A DNA stretch of 7,554 nucleotides, taken from the NCBI GenBank assembly GCA_003249625.1, contig QKII01000304.1:1-7554 (forward strand), given 5' to 3'. Source of the stretch: Propionivibrio sp. (GTDB lineage: Bacteria > Pseudomonadota > Gammaproteobacteria > Burkholderiales > Rhodocyclaceae). Both the position numbers and the translations under genes were made by a program. The notes below the pieces were generated by a model. That model saw only the letters and a list, made by a program, of their open reading frames with translations, searched no databases and was not told where the DNA came from. Numbering within the stretch: the first letter of the stretch is position 1; every line of letters begins with the position of its first letter. Shown piece by piece: positions 1 to 5,638 of this stretch.

Positions 1-359
1 GCCAGGTCGGCGGTCGAGGCGGCGGTGACCATGTTGCGCGTGTACTGCTCGTGCCCCGGCGCGTCGGCGATGATGTACTTACGGGTACCGGTGGTGAAGT
101 AGCGGTAGGCAACGTCGATGGTGATGCCCTGTTCGCGTTCGGCCTGAAGGCCATCGGTGAGCAGCGAGAGGTCGATGGCCTCCATGCCGCGCTTTTTCGA
201 GGTGCGCTCGATGGCGTGCAGGGTGTCGACGAGGATCGTTTTGGTGTCGTAGAGCAGTCGGCCGATCAGCGTGCTCTTGCCATCGTCGACGCTGCCACAG
301 GTGAGGAAGCGCAACAGGCCGTGGTCGGTGAGGGGCGGGAGTTTTTCGGGTGCGTTCAT
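1..359 (-). CDS. cysN: Sulfate adenylyltransferase subunit 1 (CysN), N-terminal 119 residues, cut by window edge
   Basis: This is the GTPase subunit of the heterodimeric ATP sulfurylase. In the family, CysN couples GTP hydrolysis to the formation of APS and pyrophosphate from sulfate and ATP by CysD, in the cytoplasm. Translation from the ATG at 359 gives an EF-Tu-like GTP-binding domain: the P-loop GSVDDGKST at residues 22-30, the switch I region [14 protein letters not shown] at about 75-88, and the G3 motif DAPGH at 99-103 followed by EQYTRNM. These motifs match CysN closely. The start lies 22 nt after the cysD stop, and only a weak purine stretch precedes it. The last gene of the operon in view, it continues past position 1, so the other G motifs and any C-terminal fusion to an APS kinase (CysC/NodQ type) cannot be seen. 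Confidence 0.96.
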   Translation of the reverse strand, partial: MNAPEKLPPLTDHGLLRFLTCGSVDDGKSTLIGRLLYDTKTILVDTLHAIERTSKKRGMEAIDLSLLTDGLQAEREQGITIDVAYRYFTTGTRKYIIADAPGHEQYTRNMVTAASTADL

Positions 360-381
360 TTCGGGTCCGATCTCAAAAATC

Positions 382-1296
382 CTAGAAATAGCCTTCCTTC
401 TTGCGTTGCTCCATCGATGCTTCCGAGGTCTGGTCGTCGAGACGCGTGGCGCCGCGTTCGGTGATCGTCGTTTCGGCAGTTTCGGCGATAATTTTGGCAA
501 CGGTATCAGCGTCCGATTCGACCGGTGCTGTGCAGGTGATGTCGCCGACCGTGCGGAAACGTACCTTGAGGTGTTCTACCTTGTCGTCGGGCCGGGCCGG
601 TGTGATGTCGGTGACCGGCAACAGTCCGCCGGCCTTGCGCACCACCGGCCGGGTGTGCGCGTAGTAGATCGACGGCAGTTCGAGGTTTTCGCGCTCGATG
701 TATTGCCAGACATCGAACTCGGTCCAGTTCGAGATCGGGAAGACGCGGATGTTCTCGCCCTTGAAGGCGCGGGCGTTGTACAGATCCCACAACTCGGGAC
801 GCTGGTTTTTCGGGTCCCATTGGCCGAATTCGTCGCGGAACGAGAAGATGCGTTCCTTGGCGCGAGCCTTTTCCTCGTCGCGTCGTGCTCCTCCGATACA
901 GGCGTCGAAACCGAATTCTTCGATCGCTTCGAGCAACGTCACCGACTGGTGCTTGTTGCGCGATTCATCCGGCGACTTGAGGACGACGGTGCCGCGCTTC
1001 ATCGAGTCTTCCACCGAGCGCACAATCAGCCGTTCGCCGAGTTCGGCGGCGCGTTTGTCGCGGTAATCGGTGACCTCCTTGTAGTTGTGGCCCGTGTCGA
1101 TATGCATCAGCGGAAACGGGAACCTGCCGGGGCGGAAGGCCTTCTCGGCGATACGCAGCATGCAGATCGAGTCCTTGCCGCCCGAGAACAGCAATACCGG
1201 GTTGGCGCACTGGCCGGCGACCTCGCGCATGATGTGGATGGCCTCGGATTCGAGCCAGTCGAGGTGGGTCAGTGTTTGTTTCGTCAGTGTGGTCAT
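382..1296 (-). CDS. cysD: Sulfate adenylyltransferase subunit 2 (CysD)
   Basis: This is the catalytic subunit of ATP sulfurylase, which adenylates sulfate to APS together with the GTPase CysN. The 304-residue product is about the usual CysD length (around 300). It has the PP-loop ATP-pyrophosphatase motif SGGKDS at residues 38-43, the following HIDTGHNY segment, an [16 protein letters not shown] stretch and the RPVVRK region, all typical of CysD. The conserved C-terminal end RKKEGYF is present, so the gene looks intact. I chose the ATG at 1296 because [16 protein letters not shown] is the normal CysD N-terminus and a GAGAAG purine stretch sits upstream. The open frame reaches 1341, but that start would add 15 residues and overlap cysH. 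It lies 17 nt after cysH and 22 nt before cysN, in one operon. Confidence 0.97.
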   Translation of the reverse strand: MTTLTKQTLTHLDWLESEAIHIMREVAGQCANPVLLFSGGKDSICMLRIAEKAFRPGRFPFPLMHIDTGHNYKEVTDYRDKRAAELGERLIVRSVEDSMKRGTVVLKSPDESRNKHQSVTLLEAIEEFGFDACIGGARRDEEKARAKERIFSFRDEFGQWDPKNQRPELWDLYNARAFKGENIRVFPISNWTEFDVWQYIERENLELPSIYYAHTRPVVRKAGGLLPVTDITPARPDDKVEHLKVRFRTVGDITCTAPVESDADTVAKIIAETAETTITERGATRLDDQTSEASMEQRKKEGYF

Positions 1297-1313
1297 GATT
1301 CGCTTCTCGGCAC

Positions 1314-2042
1314 TCAGGGTTTCTTTACATGCAGTCCGCATTCTTTGCTTTCAGGCTGTTCCCACCACCATCGCCCGGCGCGAATGTCCTCGCCGACAGT
1401 GATGGCGCGCGTACACGGGGCGCAGCCGATGCTCGGGTAATGCTTGTCGTGCAGCGCGTTGTACGGGACGTTGTTGAGCTTGATGTAGGCCCAGACTTCC
1501 TTTTCTGTCCAGTCGGCGAGCGGGTTGAACTTCTCCAGGTCGTTGACTGCGTCGAATGCCTGTACCGGCAGGTCCTGCCGTGTGGCGGACTGCTGGGCGC
1601 GCATACCGGTGATCCAGGCCTTCTTGCCTGACAGCGCGCGTTGCAGCGGTTCGACCTTGCGTACATGGCAGCAGCCCTTGCGCAGTTCGACCGATTCGTA
1701 GAAAGCGTTGATCCCGTGTGTGCGCACGTAGGCTTCAACCAGTTCGTGGCGCGGGTAATACACAGTAAGTTTGAGGTCGTAATGCCTCTTGACCTCGGCG
1801 ATTAAATCGCAGGTTTCGGGCGGCAGGCGGCCGGTGTCGAGCGAGAAGTTCTCGATGGCGAGCTTTTCCGTGCAGATCAGATCGGTGAGAACCATGTCCT
1901 CGGCGCCCAGACTGTTGGCCAGCGCCGCCGGCGAGTACTCGGCAGCGATTCTTTTCAGCAGCGTGACGGCTTGTTCCGTCTTGCGCGAGACGGCGTCGAG
2001 CAGCGCAGTATCGTCGAGATTGAGGATGTGGAGCGGGGGCAT
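1314..2042 (-). CDS. cysH: Assimilatory adenylyl-sulfate (APS) reductase, [4Fe-4S] type, CysH family
   Basis: This enzyme reduces activated sulfate to sulfite plus AMP, with thioredoxin or glutaredoxin as the family's usual electron donor. The 242-residue protein has a PAPS-reductase-fold core with SLDTGRLP at residues 67-74. It carries the cysteine pattern that marks APS reductases: the pair C124-C125 in KGCCHVRK and C207-x-x-C210 in SIGCAPC, four ligands for a [4Fe-4S] cluster, plus the catalytic C235 in the KECGLH motif. Enzymes specific for PAPS, such as that of Escherichia coli, lack the cluster cysteines. I therefore infer APS as substrate, so that CysD and CysN feed it directly without an APS kinase. 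The ATG at 2042 has an AGGAG ribosome site 7 nt upstream. The gene follows the DUF934 gene by 11 nt and appears complete. Confidence 0.96.
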   Translation of the reverse strand: MPPLHILNLDDTALLDAVSRKTEQAVTLLKRIAAEYSPAALANSLGAEDMVLTDLICTEKLAIENFSLDTGRLPPETCDLIAEVKRHYDLKLTVYYPRHELVEAYVRTHGINAFYESVELRKGCCHVRKVEPLQRALSGKKAWITGMRAQQSATRQDLPVQAFDAVNDLEKFNPLADWTEKEVWAYIKLNNVPYNALHDKHYPSIGCAPCTRAITVGEDIRAGRWWWEQPESKECGLHVKKP

Positions 2043-2049
2043 ACGTTAA

Positions 2050-2054
2050 CTCCT
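2050..2054 (-). promoter_or_regulatory. Ribosome binding site of cysH
   Basis: AGGAG read on the minus strand lies 7 nt before the cysH ATG. Its first base is also the last base of the upstream TGA stop, so termination of the DUF934 gene and initiation of cysH are nearly continuous, which suggests translational coupling. It fixes the cysH start at 2042. Confidence 0.7.
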
Positions 2055-2548
2055 CATGCGGCTCGGCGGCGGAACAGCGGTTGCGGCTGGTCGACGGCAG
2101 CCTGGTAGGACTCCGAGAAGTCCTTGAGCCCGGCGAGCGCTGCCTCGATATCCTTGTCGGAACGCACAGCGTAGGCGTCGAAGCCGCAGCGTTTCAAGAA
2201 GTAGAGTTGGTCCTGCAGCACATCACCGATAGCACGCAGTTCGCCCGCGTAGCCGTAACGTTCGCGCAGCAGGCGGGCACTTGAGAAGCCGCGGCCGTCT
2301 GCGAACTTCGGGAAATTGATAGCGATGACCGCGAAATGCTTCAGATCGGCGGCAATGGTTTCCGGTCCTTCGTTGCTGTCGAGCCAGACACCGATCGGTT
2401 GGCCGTCCTTGCGCGTTTGCCAGATGGAGAGCGAAACAATCACGTTCTGTTCAGGCAAGGCAGCGGAATCCGGCGTTTCACCTTCGGCCAGCTTGATAAT
2501 CGTCCACGCGTCGTCGACGATGCTTTCGTTCTTGATGATCCTGGTCAT
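2054..2548 (-). CDS. DUF934 family protein of the sulfite reductase operon
   Basis: The 164-residue product belongs to the DUF934 family (COG3749), recognised by its conserved block from about residue 80 to 128, which includes FADGRGFSSARLLRER, ELRAIGDVLQDQL and KRCGFDAY. The family has no established biochemical role that I know of. It is commonly found directly beside cysI in beta- and gammaproteobacteria, for example in Pseudomonas, which points to a role in sulfite reduction or its electron supply; this is inference from context. No transmembrane segment, signal peptide or cofactor motif is visible, and there is a single cysteine at residue 121, so it is probably a soluble cytoplasmic protein. 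I chose the ATG at 2548 because a strong AAGGAG lies 6 nt upstream; the longer open frame to 2680 would overlap cysI by over 100 nt and lacks family similarity. The end is intact. Confidence 0.92.
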   Translation of the reverse strand: MTRIIKNESIVDDAWTIIKLAEGETPDSAALPEQNVIVSLSIWQTRKDGQPIGVWLDSNEGPETIAADLKHFAVIAINFPKFADGRGFSSARLLRERYGYAGELRAIGDVLQDQLYFLKRCGFDAYAVRSDKDIEAALAGLKDFSESYQAAVDQPQPLFRRRAA

Positions 2549-2554
2549 GGGTGG

Positions 2555-2560
2555 CTCCTT
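2555..2560 (-). promoter_or_regulatory. Ribosome binding site of the DUF934 gene, overlapping the cysI stop codon
   Basis: AAGGAG on the minus strand stands 6 nt before the ATG at 2548. Its first two bases are part of the TAA stop of cysI (2559-2561). This is a near-ideal Shine-Dalgarno sequence and decides the short start over the upstream alternative. The overlap suggests coupled translation with cysI. Confidence 0.75.
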
Positions 2561-4253
2561 ATTCGCTTGTGGCGGTTTTTTTGCGGTCGCGCCCCCGATA
2601 GGCGCGCTCCTTGAACGGTTCAATGCCGAGGCGTTGGAAGGTGTCGATGAAGCGTTCATCTTGCGTGCGCTGCTCCACATACACGGAGACCAGCGCCTCG
2701 ACCACGTCCGGGACCTCTTCTGCCGAGAACGACGGGCCGATGACCTTGCCGATCATCGCGGCGTTGCCCTGCTGGCCGCCGACGGTAATCTGGTACCACT
2801 CCTCGTTGTTCTTATCGACGCCGAGAATGCCGATGTTGGCTACGTGGTGGTGACCACACGAGTTCATGCAGCCTGAGATGTTTAACGAGATTTCGCCGAG
2901 GTCATGCAGATAGTCGAGGTCGTCGAATTTTTCCTGAACGGCGAAGGCGATCGGCACAGAGCGCGCGTTCGCCAAGCCGCACAGGTCGCCGCCAGGGCAG
3001 CAGATCATGTCGGTCAGCAGACCGATATTTGCGGTGGCGAGGCCGTGCCGGCGGGCGATGCTCCAGACTTCGAACAGGTCGCGCTGGCGCACGTCGGAGA
3101 GAACCAGGTTCTGCTCGTGCGTGACACGCAGTTCGCCGAAGCTGAAGCGCTCGGCGAGATCGGCGACCACTTCCATCTGCGTGTCGGAAATGTCGCCGGG
3201 CGGACTACCCGGTGCCTTCAGCGACAGAGTCACGGCGGCGTAACCGGGCACGCGGTGCGGGTGCACGCTGCGTTTCGCCCACACGGCGAACGCCTTGTTC
3301 TCAGCTACGCTAGCGGCGAGCGCGGGGTCGTTTTCCGGCAGCGATTCGTAGGGCGGGGGCGCGAAGTGCGCTGCGATACGTTCGAACTCTGCATCCGTCA
3401 ACGTCGCGGGGCTATCCTTGAGGTACGCCCACTCTTCTTCCACCTGGCGGGAAAACTCCTCAACGCCGAGGGCGTTGACCAGAATCTTGATGCGCGCCTT
3501 GTACAGGTTGTCGCGACGGCCGTAGCGGTTGAAAACACGGATCAGCGCGTCGAGGTACGTTAACAGATGTTTGCGCGGCAGGAAGTCGCGCACGACTTTG
3601 CCGATGACGGGAGTGCGTCCCATCCCGCCGCCGGCAAAGACGCGGATACCGATTTCGCCCGCATTGTTTCCATCCTCAGCACGTACCAGCTCCAGCCCGA
3701 CGTCGTGCGTACGGATTACAGCTCGATCTTCGGCTGCCGCATTGACGGCGATCTTGAACTTGCGCGGCAGGAAGGCGAATTCCGGATGGAAGGTCGACCA
3801 CTGGCGAAGAATCTCGCAGTACGGGCGTGGATCGGTCAGTTCGTCGGGAGCGACACCGGCGAACTTGTCGGTGGTGATGTTGCGGATACAGTTGCCGGAC
3901 GTCTGGATGGCGTGCATTTCGACGGTCGCCAGTTCGCCGAGAATTTCCGGTGTTTCCTCGAATTTCGGCCAGTTGAGCTGCAGGTTCTGGCGCGTCGTGA
4001 AATGACCGTAGCTTCGGTCGTAGCGGCGCGAGATGTCGGCGAGCTTGCGAAGTTGATCCGCGGACAGCAGTCCGTAGGGAATGGCGATGCGCAGCATCGG
4101 CCCGTGCCGTTGGATGTACAGGCCGTTCTGCAGGCGCAAGGGTTTCAGTTCGTCGTCTGAAAGCGTACCGGCCAGGTTGCGGGCAATCTGGCTGCGATAC
4201 TGAGCGACGCGCTCGTTGACGATTTGTCGGTCGATACTGTCGTAACGGTACAT
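2559..4253 (-). CDS. cysI: Assimilatory sulfite reductase hemoprotein (CysI-type nitrite/sulfite reductase)
   Basis: This siroheme and [4Fe-4S] enzyme carries out the six-electron reduction of sulfite to sulfide in the cytoplasm. The 564-residue protein shows the internal two-fold repeat of ferredoxin-like half domains and siroheme-binding domains. Cluster and siroheme ligands are C-x5-C (C419, C425, in CCPGGDLCG) and C-x3-C (C462, C466, in SGCMNSCGHHH). Active-site basic residues expected for the family are seen in TTRQN (R88), CIRN (R124) and LPRKFK (K165, K167). The sequence resembles Pseudomonas CysI more than Escherichia coli CysI as I recall them. I chose the ATG at 4253 because MYRYDSID is the family N-terminus and GAAGGA lies 9 nt upstream; the frame stays open to a TTG at 4325. 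It is the first gene of the operon. No CysJ flavoprotein is in view, so the electron donor is unknown. A nitrite-reducing role is less likely in this operon. Confidence 0.95.
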   Translation of the reverse strand: MYRYDSIDRQIVNERVAQYRSQIARNLAGTLSDDELKPLRLQNGLYIQRHGPMLRIAIPYGLLSADQLRKLADISRRYDRSYGHFTTRQNLQLNWPKFEETPEILGELATVEMHAIQTSGNCIRNITTDKFAGVAPDELTDPRPYCEILRQWSTFHPEFAFLPRKFKIAVNAAAEDRAVIRTHDVGLELVRAEDGNNAGEIGIRVFAGGGMGRTPVIGKVVRDFLPRKHLLTYLDALIRVFNRYGRRDNLYKARIKILVNALGVEEFSRQVEEEWAYLKDSPATLTDAEFERIAAHFAPPPYESLPENDPALAASVAENKAFAVWAKRSVHPHRVPGYAAVTLSLKAPGSPPGDISDTQMEVVADLAERFSFGELRVTHEQNLVLSDVRQRDLFEVWSIARRHGLATANIGLLTDMICCPGGDLCGLANARSVPIAFAVQEKFDDLDYLHDLGEISLNISGCMNSCGHHHVANIGILGVDKNNEEWYQITVGGQQGNAAMIGKVIGPSFSAEEVPDVVEALVSVYVEQRTQDERFIDTFQRLGIEPFKERAYRGRDRKKTATSE

Positions 4254-4262
4254 GGGGCGTGG

Positions 4263-4268
4263 TCCTTC
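4263..4268 (-). promoter_or_regulatory. Ribosome binding site of cysI
   Basis: GAAGGA on the minus strand lies 9 nt before the ATG at 4253. The two alternative starts in the same frame, ATG at 4280 and TTG at 4325, have no comparable purine-rich site, so this one supports the shorter protein. Confidence 0.65.
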
Positions 4269-4317
4269 TGGCTGGGCCATGAATGCGTGATCGATGCCGC
4301 ATGGTAGTACGACTGAC

Positions 4318-4346
4318 TTGATCAAAAAAGAATATTAAGTTAGATT
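4318..4346 (+). promoter_or_regulatory. Candidate sigma-70 promoter of cysB
   Basis: TTGATC (4318-4323) as -35 and TAGATT (4341-4346) as -10 are separated by 17 nt, each matching four of six consensus bases. This would start transcription about 4352-4354, some 24 nt before the cysB ATG. The -35 lies in the 8-base palindrome TTGATCAA. The match is modest and the region AT-rich, so chance is possible. Confidence 0.35.
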
Positions 4347-4370
4347 GTTATTCCTAAACGTTATTAAACG
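4347..4370. repeat. Short direct repeats just upstream of cysB, possible regulator site
   Basis: GTTATT occurs at 4347-4352 and 4360-4365, each followed by AAACG (4356-4360 and 4366-4370), so the unit GTTATT..AAACG is repeated with a 3-nt difference in the gap. As a consequence TAAACG recurs at exactly 10 bp (4355 and 4365), about one helical turn. A TTAG/CTAA inverted pair (4340-4343 and 4354-4357) overlaps it. The position between the candidate cysB -10 and the cysB ATG would suit autorepression by CysB, which is known in enteric bacteria. The binding role is inference. Confidence 0.4.
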
Positions 4371-4376
4371 GTTGCA

Positions 4377-5324
4377 ATGAAACTCCAGCAATTGCGTTAT
4401 CTCGTTGAAGTCGCCCGCTGCGGCCTCAATGTCTCCGAGGCGGCGGAAGTGCTTTATACGTCACAGCCGGGCGTGTCCAAGCAGGTCAAACTGTTGGAGG
4501 ACGAACTCGGCGTCATCGTCTTCGAGCGCAGCGGAAAGCGCCTGACGGCGATTACCGAACCGGGCAAAAGGGTTCTCGACATTGCGGAGCGGATACTGCG
4601 CGAGGTCTCCAACATCAAGCGGGTCAGTGAGGAATACGCGGGCGGGGAAAACGGTAGTCTGGTCATTGCCACGACCCATACCCAGGCGCGTTACGCCTTG
4701 CCGACCGTGGTCAAGAAATTCGTCGAACGGCATCCCGAGGTGCGACTGTCGATGCATCAGGGCAGTCCGACGCAGATAGCGGAGTGGACGCTGAACGGCG
4801 AGGCGGATATTGCCATCGCCACCGAGGCGCTTGATCAATATCAGCAACTCGTCATGCTGCCGTGCTATCAGTGGGGGCACAGCGTCGTGGCACCGGACGG
4901 GCACCCGATCCTGTCCGAGGCGACGATCACGCTGGCTGCTTTGGCGCGTTGGCCACTGATCACTTATGATCCCGCTTTCGCCGGCCGATCGCGGATCAAC
5001 AAGGCGTTCGAGCGGGCCGAGCTGACGCCGAACATTGTGCTGGCGGCGATCGATGCCGACGTGATCAAGACCTATGTCAGTCTCGGATTGGGGCTCGGGA
5101 TCATCGCCAGCATGGCCTACGATCCCGTGCGCGACCAAGGCTTGCAGGCTCGCGACGTGTCGCAGCTGTTCGGTCTGAACACCACCCGTATCGGGCTGCG
5201 GCGGGGAACCTACCTGCGGCGCTTCGAATACGATTTCATTGAATTGTTTGCCTCGCACCTGTCGAAGAGAGCTGTCGACATGGCGATGGAAGGATCAGGA
5301 ACTCATGATGTATATCAACTTTGA
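4377..5324 (+). CDS. cysB: LysR-type transcriptional regulator CysB
   Basis: CysB is the master activator of sulfate assimilation and cysteine biosynthesis genes, responding to O- or N-acetylserine in the best studied species. The 315-residue product has an N-terminal winged helix-turn-helix: MKLQQLRYLVEV, then the recognition region LYTSQPGVSKQVKLLEDELG at residues 26-45. A linker helix follows, then the periplasmic-binding-like effector domain. The block ATTHTQARYALP holds T100, T102 and Q103 at the same numbering as the sulfate/inducer-contacting residues of enteric CysB. HQGSPTQIAEW, ATEALDQYQQLVMLPCY and DADVIKTYVSLGLGLGIIASMAYDP are also hallmark CysB stretches. It is close to full length (324 in Escherichia coli), with a shorter C-terminal tail. 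No clear Shine-Dalgarno sequence precedes the ATG at 4377, but the start fits the family exactly. It is divergent from cysI, its likely main target, and its 3' end overlaps the next gene. Confidence 0.95.
   Translation: MKLQQLRYLVEVARCGLNVSEAAEVLYTSQPGVSKQVKLLEDELGVIVFERSGKRLTAITEPGKRVLDIAERILREVSNIKRVSEEYAGGENGSLVIATTHTQARYALPTVVKKFVERHPEVRLSMHQGSPTQIAEWTLNGEADIAIATEALDQYQQLVMLPCYQWGHSVVAPDGHPILSEATITLAALARWPLITYDPAFAGRSRINKAFERAELTPNIVLAAIDADVIKTYVSLGLGLGIIASMAYDPVRDQGLQARDVSQLFGLNTTRIGLRRGTYLRRFEYDFIELFASHLSKRAVDMAMEGSGTHDVYQL
5297..5300 (+). promoter_or_regulatory. Ribosome binding site of the small membrane protein gene, inside cysB
   Basis: AGGA lies 7 nt before the ATG at 5308 and only 4 nt before the adjacent ATG at 5305, favouring the second. 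A further AGGA stands at 5291-5294. The site is within the cysB coding sequence, so initiation is probably coupled to cysB translation. Confidence 0.5.
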
Positions 5325-5634
5325 CCCCTCCGGCGGACCTCAGCAAAGTCTGCTGGCCCGGATTGTCGGTGGCGTGGTCGGCGTGATTGTGCTGATTGGC
5401 GCGTTCATGTTTTCGGCCGTGGTTTTTGTCGCCGTGGCCGTTGTCGCCTTGGCACTCTGGGGATGGTTCTGGTGGAAAACCCGTGCGTTACGGCGCCAGA
5501 TGCAGGAGCAGATGCGCGAACCGATGCGTGAGTCCATGCGGGGTTCGCCGTTTCGTACACCTGCCGATGAGTCCAATGTTATCGACGGCGAATCGGTTCG
5601 CGTTGACGACGAGCGCAATCGGATCGATCAGTGA
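5308..5634 (+). CDS. Small membrane protein of unknown function, coupled to cysB
   Basis: I do not recognise a named function. The 108-residue product has a short polar N-terminus (MYINFDPSGGP), a long hydrophobic stretch at residues 19-56 that is long enough for two membrane passes or one long one, and a basic segment KTRALRRQ right after it that fits the cytoplasmic side. Next come four four-residue repeats (MQEQ, MREP, MRES, MRGS, residues 65-80) and an acidic tail with NVIDGESVRVDDE. The tail pattern, an 'I-x-GE' motif near the C-terminus, is one I recall from other small uncharacterised proteobacterial membrane proteins. The gene begins 17 nt before the end of the cysB coding sequence in another frame, with ribosome sites inside cysB, so I infer co-transcription and coupled translation. 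The ATG at 5305 would add one methionine. A role in cysteine metabolism is not shown. Confidence 0.75.
   Translation: MYINFDPSGGPQQSLLARIVGGVVGVIVLIGAFMFSAVVFVAVAVVALALWGWFWWKTRALRRQMQEQMREPMRESMRGSPFRTPADESNVIDGESVRVDDERNRIDQ
5500..5547 (+). repeat. Four-copy degenerate 12-bp tandem repeat inside the small membrane protein gene
   Basis: Units begin at ATG codons at 5500, 5512, 5524 and 5536: ATGCAGGAGCAG, ATGCGCGAACCG, ATGCGTGAGTCC and ATGCGGGGTTCG. They encode MQEQ, MREP, MRES and MRGS. The period is a multiple of three, so unit gain or loss would keep the frame. The copies have diverged, chiefly after the first five bases. Confidence 0.6.
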
Positions 5635-5638
5635 GTCC

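Larger units (their letters stand above)
4254..4376. promoter_or_regulatory. Divergent cysI / cysB control region
   Basis: The 123 nt between the divergent starts of cysI and cysB must hold the promoters for the sulfate reduction operon and probably for cysB. The cysB-proximal part, about 4318-4372, is strikingly AT-rich against the GC-rich genes around it. LysR-type regulators such as CysB typically bind AT-rich sites between divergent genes, and CysB activates cys promoters with an acetylserine-type inducer. I infer a CysB site here; no exact consensus match is claimed. On the minus strand a TAATAT at 4332-4337 could be a -10 for cysI, but no good -35 stands upstream of it, as is usual for activator-dependent promoters. 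Confidence 0.6.

Noticed and set aside
1297..1341. 15-residue N-terminal extension of CysD
   Set aside because: It would overlap the end of cysH, and CysD proteins begin at about the MTTLTK position.
271..1440. 389-residue open frame on the plus strand
   Set aside because: It lies antisense to cysN, cysD and cysH, which have unmistakable family motifs. Long antisense frames are common in GC-rich DNA, and its translation resembles no family I know.
2549..2680. 44-residue N-terminal extension of the DUF934 protein
   Set aside because: It overlaps cysI in another frame, while a strong AAGGAG stands directly before the ATG at 2548.
3529..4160. Overlapping plus-strand frames of 158 and 197 residues across the cysI 5' half
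   Set aside because: Both are antisense shadows of cysI, without domain similarity, and they conflict with each other.
4254..4325. N-terminal extension of CysI to an ATG at 4280 or a TTG at 4325
   Set aside because: Neither has a Shine-Dalgarno site. The family N-terminus begins at MYRYD (4253), which has GAAGGA in front. The extension also runs through the AT-rich control region.
4461..5258. 265-residue open frame on the minus strand
   Set aside because: It is antisense to cysB, whose whole length matches the family. The translation has no recognisable domain and no ribosome site was evident.
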